Positions 56,307-64,000 of a stretch of DNA of 64,000 nucleotides are shown here, in pieces. The first letter of the stretch is position 1. Each line of letters starts with the position of its first letter. Both the position numbers and the translations under genes were made by a program. The notes beneath the pieces were generated by a model that saw only the letters and a list, made by a program, of their open reading frames with translations, had not been told where the DNA came from and did not search any database. Origin of the DNA: Phycomyces nitens (taxonomy: Eukaryota; Mucoromycota; Mucoromycetes; Mucorales; Phycomycetaceae); the NCBI GenBank assembly GCA_022702545.1, contig JAHRBC010000001.1, forward strand, positions 6,200,001-6,264,000, given 5' to 3'.

Positions 56307-59300
56307 TTAAGCATACATCTTTTTTGGTAAAGGAATGACCAGCATCTTCACATTAACACCAGACACCAGCTCAGCAGTCGCGACTTCCAAAAGAATACGA
56401 TGTACTGGCAATATACAATGATAATCATCTGGAGAGAAACTTGGCGAGCAGACCTCAACTCCTTCGTATTCACGTGTTCTACTTGGCATGTTGATGAGCC
56501 ATCTCACGAAAGCAAAGACATGAGTGGAATTATTTCCGATTGATGAACAACTGAGCTTGTGGAGGAACAAGTACTGAATTTGTCCTGTGTATGCTCGTGG
56601 AGGATCACCAACTCTACCCAGGAATAGTGCTTGAATGAATGACCCACGGTCTACGGAACCATTTTTGCCTTTATACGTCTGGCCGAGAAGATTGATAGAT
56701 TTTATCTTTGTGATATGATTATCAACAAAGATACCTGAAGACGTTGCCTGATGATAATGCTGAAGACTTGGTATACCATACGATAGCCGATAGTACTCCA
56801 ACAACTGGAGATAATCTGTATCATCCATTACAGATGGCTTTCTCACCAAGAGAGGGAAGGCAGAGAGAGGAAGGGGCTCATTTCCCTTTATCGGAAATTC
56901 AGGCTTTAAAGATGCACGCACAAATAGCTGAAGTATAAATGGCGTGTGTGAAAGAGGGGCAGAGGAGGAGGTGGCAGTTGTGGATGATGATGTGAGTTTT
57001 GACAGAAGAGGACGGAAAGAAGCTTGGTTCGGACAGGAGAGCATTTTTTGTACGTAGTCGCCCTTGTACATGTCTTCAACAAAAGTCTTCATGAATGTGG
57101 ACTCAAATCCATCTCTTCTGTTGGTGTCGATCTTCTTCAACAGGCCATTGTACCTCTTGAACCCAAACAGCCAATAACCATACACAGGTCCAAAATCACG
57201 AATGGTTTCGCAAAGATGGATGTGCAGGTGCATGTTGCAGGTGAGAGTGGGAGCAGGATACAATTCTTCGCATTTCTGACAGAATCTTTCCAAATGGGCA
57301 TGGGCGTCGTCAAGGTCATCAAACGTGATTGTTGGTGTTGCAAGGAGACGGCAAGCATCAACAAAGTCGATCCAATTCTTGAACTTATCCAGAGGAAGAA
57401 CGTCTCTGAGCAGCACAGGAGAATACACCAACACCCAGGATTTCCATTCATCAGCCTTCATATATGGAAATCCTCTACTGATCTTCGTCTTCAAAATGGT
57501 GTAGTCAGTTGGCACCACCATTGATTCGGCCATTACTTGCATAGAAGCCAGCTTCCTATCCGTGATTAGACCACTAGTAGTCCACGTCTCGACCATCCTC
57601 TTGGCTGTACCCAAGAATAGGTTATGCATGGGATCAATGATCGTTCCACGTACTAGATCAAAGTATCCAAGGCGATGGAGTTGCGACCATCGAACACCAT
57701 TTTCGACCTCCAACTCATGCCTTTCTGAGGGCGTACTTGCACTCTTCCACACCTCAGCATGCAAACGGTTCTCCACACCACGACGACGACGCCACCCAGA
57801 CTCATTGAACCCACGGAAGTCCACACTGCTTGTCCCAGGAAGACGAGAAAATTTGCGACAACACTTGTAACAGGCGTTTGTGCTGTTATGGGACGTGAAT
57901 CCACTTGTCTTTCTGGCTGCAGGGATGTCACATGCTACCATGAACAAAGCTGCACGGACGGTTGCTCCAGAAATGCATTCAAAGGTTGGGATAGTCATTC
58001 CCACGTACAGTTGTTCCAACTCATCAACCAAAGGCTTGAGATAATGGTTAATCTCTTCGGACTTTGGCTCCTTTGGCCCAGGCATGAGTCCAACAAGGAT
58101 AGTGTTCTCTGCCTTAAACCGCTCCTCACGAGGCAAGTTGTTAACCACCAAGTAAATGGCCCCACAAGAGTATGTGACCCTGTCAAAGGGCTGGAACCAA
58201 TCAATGTTCAACGTCAACATCAAAGAACGAGGATGGGCAACAAAAGATTCACCACTGATGTCTTTCAACTCCTTCCACATAACACCGTCAAAGATGTCGC
58301 ACATTGTATCCATGATCTTGAGCTCCTGATTCCAGTGTTGAATGCTTGCTTCAAAATCAGGGCGAAGGAAAAGAATTTTCAAGGCATGCTTCAATGACTG
58401 GTATTGGAACACGCGCTTGGGAACCAATGCTCCAGACGATGTAACCTTGGTCAACTTGCAGTTGCAGGTCAGACGTGCACCAACTTTCGTGAAAACACAG
58501 TGAGGGGGACAGACTGGTTTTCTTCATAAACTGCGTGGCAATCAGGACAGGCTACGAATCTCCTGATACCGTTGGAAATCGCAGAATATCCTGTCATTCT
58601 TTGCAGACCAAGAAGACTGGATGGGAGCTGGAAATCCTGCTCGTAAATCGTCAAGAGTGTGTTGATGAACTCGATCAAGACAACAGCACCCTTGTTGACC
58701 ACATAGCGGGATGCAAAGAGGACAACAAAAACGGCAATAAACCTGTGCACAGGATTTTCAGGCATATTGGGGGTTGGGAAAGGGTCTATTTTAAAATCGA
58801 AAAAATTAATATTCAATTCTTTTCAGGCTTTTTTCTTTGCTGCTTTCTCTTTGCTTTTGGCTATGCAACACGCACCTTCACTGTCGAATTCCTCAACCTC
58901 GATCTCAACTTCATCTTCGCCTTCATCTTCTTCATCATCGCTTTCGTCATCGCGTTCGCCATCGGCATTGGCCTCATTAGCAACTGAATCGCCCTCATCC
59001 AGCATTACATCGGCATCCCAAAAAGGTGAGTTGGTCTGACCGTCCAATACATCCGAGGGTCCAGACTGTTGAGTAGAAATGACCGCTTATAGAATATAAT
59101 AGTTTCTTAGTCTCTACTTTTTTCAAATAAACTTTTCTTACATTGAATATCAATATCCATGTCTGCTTGAGTGTCTGTGTTTCATACCGCCGAAATTATT
59201 ATACAATACATAAAAATAAACACTGAAATTATCATACCAATCTCATTTGAGTTGCTCTGTTCAATTCTTGCTCTCTTGCTATGACGCTGAGCAGTTCGGC

Positions 59301-59385
59301 TTGCTACCAATGTGTAGCCTTGGCCATTGTTGTTGCATCTATTGCAATAGCACTTGGTGTTGTAAAAAGTATTTGAAGATGACAT
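56307..59385 (-). pseudogene. Tnp2/Plavaka-type transposase of element E
   Basis: The main exon covers 56307 to about 58796 on the minus strand. It is broken by a 1-nt deletion near 58500: codons for SVPLT are followed by a shift, and the Cys motif (CVF...CNC) continues in the next frame. Core motifs are complete: VGLMPGPKEPKSEEINHYL, CDIPAARKTSGFTSHNSTNACYKC, IIDPMHNLFLGTAKRM, ending PLPKKMYA. N-terminal exons: acidic 58876-59065 (SDDEEDEGEDEVEIEVEEF), a short one near 59152-59190, and a first one from ATG 59385 with C-Y-C-x2-C ... RTAQRH. The element's mobility would depend on another copy's transposase. Confidence 0.9.
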
Positions 59386-60208
59386 TGTGTTTGTGTTTAT
59401 AATGTTAAAACAAAAAGGAAACGAGTGTTACATATACTTTATTTATTAATATTTTATAGTGGTAAAAAAGCAACGTTGTTTTATTCTTTTTAATCAAGCC
59501 AATGGGGTCAAGCAAAAGAACGTTTTTAATCAGAACACAAAAAAAGGTGTTGAGCTGCAAATTTGCCCTAATTTTCCTCAGGTAGACAGCTTTGCTCACA
59601 CATGAGTATTCAGACCCATTTTTCCAGTGGGAGACGCATGGAACTTAAGGACAACCACCCAACTACTTGGGAAAGCTTCAAACTTGCCCTGTCTGGAGAA
59701 TTCCGCCCGGTCTACTCTCTTCAAACTGCCCGTGATTGTCTTGCCAGGCTGTACCAAACTGGGTCCGTGGCAGAATACATTGATGCCTTCCAGGATATAC
59801 AATTGGAACTGCCCGGAATGAATGGCGAGGAAGCATTGGACAAGTTTGTCCGCGGACTACATCCAAGTGTTCGTGGAAATGTTCTTGCTGCTCGACCTGT
59901 TGATGTGGACGATGCTTGTAACATAGCACTAGCATATGCCAGTGGACTACAGATTGGACGCCAAGATTACTACGCACCGATGCCACAGCCACAGCAATAC
60001 CAGCCACAGTACCAACAGCCGTACCAGCAACAATATGCACAGTACCCCGGACCCGAGCCCATGGAGTTGGATGCAATAAATGGACGCCGCAATGGATACC
60101 AACCTCGTCAGGCGCCTAATCGATCTACGGCAACATGCCACTGGTGTGGAAAGACGGGACATATCAAGCGAAACTGCCGTCAACGCCTAGCTGTGATCAA
60201 GCAACTGG

Positions 60209-63200
60209 ATGAAGAACACCGAAAAAGCAGGATTTTCGCGAAACACAACCGTAACGGGAGGTCAGTTGTGTACAATGGAAGAAAATTCCTCCCCACAGGC
60301 CAGTATTAATAATGAGCCTATTGAACAATTGAATAATAAAGACACTTTTGACCAGTACAAAAATGTTATCAATAAGAAACCTAAGACAATCACTGAGGAG
60401 ATCTGTGATCCCTGTCTCACAGCCGACCAAACCTTCTTGGAAGATCTTCATGCCGCTGTAGATACTGACTTGCCATTATACGCTGCTACACTCAACGGAC
60501 AACAAATCCTGGTTCTTATTGACAGTGGTGCCAGTGCCAACTATGTGTCACCACAGATCGTCCACTTGGCAACACATGTGACATCAATTCCTGGCCGATC
60601 TGTTGAAACTGCTGGTGGACACAGTATTCGAATTAATCAAAAAGCTACACTTCCTCTATCCCTTAATGGTTATGCAGATACTGTCGACGCTTTTGTGTTC
60701 CCTACAAAATTTGACTTGATTCTTGGACGCACCTGGTTGCAGCAAGCGAAACCAATTCCTGATTGGCACCATGATCATTGGATTCTCCGTAAAGATGGTC
60801 AAGAAATTGTCCTACGCCCACATGGAACTCGTCCGATGAAACCACACCTTGCCTACCTCATCTCGGCAAAGCAAGTCCAGAAACTGTCTAGGAGGGAGGA
60901 GGCTGAATGTTTCTTGTTGCACATAAAATCACCAAAAGAAACAACCAATGATGAACAGTGGATGAAGTTGGTCAAGGAGTTCGACGACGTTTTTCAGGAC
61001 GGTTTGCCCGGTTTACCCCCAAACCGTGATGTTCAGCATGTTATAAATACCGGAGATGCCTACCCTGTCAACAAACCACCCTTCAAGATGAGCCCCAGAG
61101 AACTCGACGAACTCAAGAAACAATTAAAGGAACTCCTAGACCTAGGTCTTATCCGTCCTAGCTCGTCTCCATGGGGTGCTCCAATATTGTTTGTAAAGAA
61201 GAAGAATGGCGAAATGCGTATGTGTGTTGACTACCGTGCCCTGAACAAGGTCACCGTACAAAACAATCACCCACTGCCCCGCATTGACGAATGTTTAGAA
61301 CGACTACATGGAGCCAATCACTTCACTAGTCTAGACCTAAGAAGCGGTTACCACCAAGTGAAGATTCAAGAATCAGATGTGCCCAAGACAGCATTCAACA
61401 CCCGATATGGTCAATACGAGTTCCTGGTCCTTCCTTTTGGTCTCACTAATGCTCCACCAACTTTCCAGCATCTCATGAACAAAGTTCTAGGAGATTGCTT
61501 GGATAAGTTTGCACTGGTTTACTTGGACGATATCTTAATTTTCAGCAAGACCCCTACCGAGCATGAGGAACATGTGCGACATGTACTCAACCAACTACGT
61601 GAAGCCAAACTAATTGCCAATTTCAAGAAATGTGAATTCAATAAGAAGGAACTAACTTTCCTTGGGTTTAATGTATCGGCTCAAGGTATCCTCCCGTCGC
61701 CTGATAAAGTGAAGACAGTACAAGAATGGACGCTACCCACCAATGTACAAGAAGTCTGCCAGTTCATTGGTCTAGCACAACATTACCGACGATTCATCCC
61801 TGGATTTGCAGGAATTGCCTCACCACTAACCGACTTAACCAAAGGCACAGGACCAAAAAGGCGCCCAGTTGTGTGGACAGACACGTGTCAAACCAGTTTT
61901 GACATCCTCAAGGACAAGCTGAGCTCTGCACCGGTACTTCTAGCCCCTAACATGGACAAGCCTTTCCGCATCGAGACAGATGCCTCGGATTTTGGTGTCG
62001 GTGCTGTGCTGATGCAAGAAGACGATGAAGGAATCTGGAAGCCTTTGGCATTTGAATCAAAGAAACTATCCAATGCAGAACGGTCATACCCAGCCCAAGA
62101 ACGAGAACTACTTGGTATTCTGCACGCCTTGCGTACCTGGCGGTGCATGATTGAAGGAAAACCATTCACGGTATATACGGATCATTTACCACTCAAGTAT
62201 TTCCGTAGCCAGGTTAAGCCAACACCACATCTAGTTCGATGGATCGCTGAATTTGAGTTGTATGATCCGATCATTCAATACAAACCAGGAAAGGAAAATG
62301 GTGTTCCAGATGTGCTCTCTCGTCTTGATGGCCCAGAATGTGATGCGTCCTTAATCGAATCAATGGAACCGGAATACCTGTATATAGTTCCTGACTCCCA
62401 GACATCCGATTGGCCAAAGTTCTATGCTCGCACCGAGAGTGAATGGCCTGAAGATATAAAGGATTTACTACACAGACAACGCAACAAGTTCGTGGTTCAT
62501 GATCAGAAAGTTTTCCACCTGGTCAAGATTGGTGATACAGTACAAGAAATCCGTTTTGCCTTGTTTGCAAAACGTGCCGACCTCGTTAACAGTTTTCACA
62601 ATGGTTTTGGACATGCTGGCGAAGTAACCGTATACGACTTGATGAAGAAGCGTTGGTGGTGGCCAGGAATGAGAAGCCAGATCCAGGAGTGGCTTGGCAA
62701 GTGCCCTCAGTGTCAACTTGCATCAAACGCTGAACGTAACATACACCATGCTCCTATGGAACCATTGGATATTCCCCCTGCTTTCTCTCGCTGGCATCTG
62801 GACTTCATTGGTGAGCTCCCAAACACTGTGAATGGAAATCGCTGGATTCTGGTTGCTGTTGACTATGCCACCAATTGGCCCATTGCTTGTGCTGTCCCTG
62901 CCGCTACTGGCGAAGCAATTGCAAACTTCCTGTATGAAGAAATTGTGATGCGCTTTGGGTGCCCAAATGAAATTCTTACTGACCGTGGTGCCAATTTCAT
63001 GTCCCATATCCTGAGTTTCTATATCAAGAAAATCAAGCTGCATCACAAACTGACTTCGGCGTTCCATCCAAGAACTAATGGAAAGTGCGAAAGACTGAAT
63101 GGCATACTCAAACAGATGTTGCGTAAGTATGTGCATGGAGCAATCAATCGTTGGGACGAATATTTGGAAACTGCCCTTTGGGCCTGCAGAATTAGAAAGC

Positions 63201-63820
63201 ACCGAACCACTGGTTTCAGCCCGTTCTTCCTGACCTATGGTCGCGAACCTCGTCTTCCAGGTGACCCCTTGCGCCCATTCATGGACATGTCTATCCCCAA
63301 CGATCCCACAATGATTTCTGACGGCGCTATCCCTTTTCTTCGTAAGCTTCAACAAGCTCGCATGGATGCTGATGCTCGAGTAGCCGTAAACAGTCAACAA
63401 GACAAGGAAAGATGGGACTCTATTATGAAACCGCACCAGTTTGCAATTGGTGAACACTTGTTGCTGCGACATGAGAACAAGTTTGGCCTGGAATACAACT
63501 GGATGGGGCCGTACATTGTTGTTGACAAGAACTTTGACAAGAACATATACAAGTTGACTACTATGGAAGGTGTGCCTTATACTTCCTGGGTCCATGCCGA
63601 TCGCCTCAAGATTGCTAAATCTGATGACTTTAAGAAGACATGGTATCATCCAACCCCTGTCCGTGCCCAGATGCGTCGTGACCTTGCCTTGGATGCCTCT
63701 TCTGCCTTGCCGTTTTCCCTTGTGGATTCCTTTGTGGTTGATCGAGGACTATCAACAGTTTCGGGAGGGGGTGATGTCGGACATTATTTTGATGAATCCG
63801 TAAAATCTGAAGATGATTAA
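60209..63820 (+). CDS. Ty3-A pol: protease, RT, RNase H, integrase
   Basis: 1203 codons without a stop. Protease VLIDSGASANYV near residue 104; reverse transcriptase FTSLDLRSGYHQV and YLDDILIFS (~437); RNase H TDASDFGVGAVLMQ (~590) and YTDHLPLKYF. The integrase zinc motif is H.GFGHAG ... CPQCQL (~797-834), followed by the triad WHLDFIGEL (~864), LTDRGANF (~923) and TNGKCERLNG (~960). No chromodomain is seen. The frame overlaps the gag end by 101 nt in the +1 phase, so a Gag-Pol protein would require +1 frameshifting. The start given is the first ATG in this frame. The C-terminus extends 46 nt into the 3' LTR. Confidence 0.95.
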   Translation: MKNTEKAGFSRNTTVTGGQLCTMEENSSPQASINNEPIEQLNNKDTFDQYKNVINKKPKTITEEICDPCLTADQTFLEDLHAAVDTDLPLYAATLNGQQILVLIDSGASANYVSPQIVHLATHVTSIPGRSVETAGGHSIRINQKATLPLSLNGYADTVDAFVFPTKFDLILGRTWLQQAKPIPDWHHDHWILRKDGQEIVLRPHGTRPMKPHLAYLISAKQVQKLSRREEAECFLLHIKSPKETTNDEQWMKLVKEFDDVFQDGLPGLPPNRDVQHVINTGDAYPVNKPPFKMSPRELDELKKQLKELLDLGLIRPSSSPWGAPILFVKKKNGEMRMCVDYRALNKVTVQNNHPLPRIDECLERLHGANHFTSLDLRSGYHQVKIQESDVPKTAFNTRYGQYEFLVLPFGLTNAPPTFQHLMNKVLGDCLDKFALVYLDDILIFSKTPTEHEEHVRHVLNQLREAKLIANFKKCEFNKKELTFLGFNVSAQGILPSPDKVKTVQEWTLPTNVQEVCQFIGLAQHYRRFIPGFAGIASPLTDLTKGTGPKRRPVVWTDTCQTSFDILKDKLSSAPVLLAPNMDKPFRIETDASDFGVGAVLMQEDDEGIWKPLAFESKKLSNAERSYPAQERELLGILHALRTWRCMIEGKPFTVYTDHLPLKYFRSQVKPTPHLVRWIAEFELYDPIIQYKPGKENGVPDVLSRLDGPECDASLIESMEPEYLYIVPDSQTSDWPKFYARTESEWPEDIKDLLHRQRNKFVVHDQKVFHLVKIGDTVQEIRFALFAKRADLVNSFHNGFGHAGEVTVYDLMKKRWWWPGMRSQIQEWLGKCPQCQLASNAERNIHHAPMEPLDIPPAFSRWHLDFIGELPNTVNGNRWILVAVDYATNWPIACAVPAATGEAIANFLYEEIVMRFGCPNEILTDRGANFMSHILSFYIKKIKLHHKLTSAFHPRTNGKCERLNGILKQMLRKYVHGAINRWDEYLETALWACRIRKHRTTGFSPFFLTYGREPRLPGDPLRPFMDMSIPNDPTMISDGAIPFLRKLQQARMDADARVAVNSQQDKERWDSIMKPHQFAIGEHLLLRHENKFGLEYNWMGPYIVVDKNFDKNIYKLTTMEGVPYTSWVHADRLKIAKSDDFKKTWYHPTPVRAQMRRDLALDASSALPFSLVDSFVVDRGLSTVSGGGDVGHYFDESVKSEDD

Positions 63821-64000
63821 CCGCAGTACTTCTTTACGCGCAGTAACATCGTCCTGAGCATTAACCGCAGTACAATGTCTCTTCTTTTATTAAAATATCA
63901 TATAATAGCTACTGCGGATAATGCGCAGTATTAGTTAGAAAACTATATAAGATAACCAAAGTCATAACAATAAAAAGGTATCTTTTATCCTCTCTTTGAT
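63775..64000 (+). repeat. 3' LTR of Ty3-A, cut by window end
   Basis: Identical by eye to the first 226 bp of the LTR at 51924-52235. Confidence 0.95.

Larger units (their letters stand above)
52783..59629. mobile_element. CACTA-type element E, 6847 bp, perfect ends
   Basis: Perfect 32-bp terminal inverted repeats (52783-52814 and 59598-59629) start CACTGGAAAAATGGGTCTGA. Target duplication GGA at 52780-52782 and 59630-59632. Contents: minus-strand intron chain at left, accessory gene (+), transposase gene (-). A solo LTR sits in an accessory intron. This is the cleanest case of a CACTA insertion in the window. Confidence 0.97.
52275..60309 (+). pseudogene. Ty3-A gag, interrupted by CACTA element E
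   Basis: Pieces 52275-52782 and 59633-60309 join in frame once element E and one GGA duplication are removed (1185 nt, 394 codons plus stop). The first piece has a charged start and RGERSAAAVDGWLRAVERYM. The second holds the gag core (WESFKLALSGEFRPVYSLQT), a Gln/Tyr/Pro-rich stretch and a zinc knuckle CHWCGKTGHIKRNC. The interruption falls at ADTWW, so this copy can no longer make Gag. Its last 101 nt overlap pol in the +1 frame. Confidence 0.93.
51924..64000 (+). mobile_element. Ty3/Gypsy retrotransposon A, runs past window end
   Basis: 5' LTR 51924-52235; primer site TGGTAGCTGAAGC at 52238-52250; gag 52275-60309, split by CACTA element E; pol 60209-63820; polypurine tract GGGAGGGGG before 63775; 3' LTR from 63775. 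The 226 bp of 3' LTR that are visible look identical to the 5' LTR, so the element is very young. Pol is unbroken. Confidence 0.95.

Noticed and set aside
62723..63649. 308-aa minus-strand ORF opposite Ty3-A integrase
   Set aside because: Shadow frame; the plus strand has the full integrase motif set and no domain is seen in the minus frame.

Overview
The window looks like a transposon-dominated block of an early-diverging fungal genome, most likely Mucoromycota. The reasons are the AT-rich background, short GT-AG introns of about 55-80 nt, Tnp2/Plavaka-like CACTA elements, Ty3-type retrotransposons, a Tc1/mariner and a MULE, and a eukaryotic tRNA-His. The species cannot be read from the sequence. 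I see no ordinary host protein gene that I can name; the one clear host gene is tRNA-His at 45602-45672.

Layout. 1-1120 (-) is the end of a C2H2-finger protein cut by the window edge. 2331-4232 is a broken Ty3 reverse transcriptase abutting an LTR. 4959-9404 is a decayed CACTA-type element (family F). 9526-11103 is a Tc1/mariner. 11104-19633 (C1) and 20954-27513 (C2) are two near-identical CACTA-type elements. C1 is split by a MULE (13918-16381), carries a solo LTR and has lost its right end. C2 looks nearly intact and sits inside a third element (X) whose end is a 174-bp tandem array. 30155-44401 is a Ty3 retrotransposon (-) split by CACTA-type element D (34577-41911). A solo LTR then ends 9 bp before tRNA-His. 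After it come an LTR, a second Ty3 element (46070-51471, -), another solo LTR and a third Ty3 element (51924 to beyond the window, +), whose gag is split by CACTA-type element E (52783-59629).

The recurring unit is the CACTA-type element, present in four families (F, C, D, E). Each has a spliced Tnp2-type transposase gene convergent with a second, four-exon gene of unknown function. That accessory gene has a 102-codon second exon bounded by phase-0 introns and an R-P-S-W-R-S-D-E motif at the end of exon 3. On its far side, pointing away from it, each family also shows a chain of consensus short introns suggesting a third spliced transcript; in D and E this is built from tandemly repeated exon-intron units. 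I regard this three-transcript organisation as the least described feature here. Most copies carry one or two inactivating lesions. The best preserved pieces are the C2 transposase (941 aa), the E accessory gene (305 aa) and the pol of the last Ty3 element (1203 aa).

All boundaries, target-site duplications and exon joins were worked out by eye from this sequence; no search was run.
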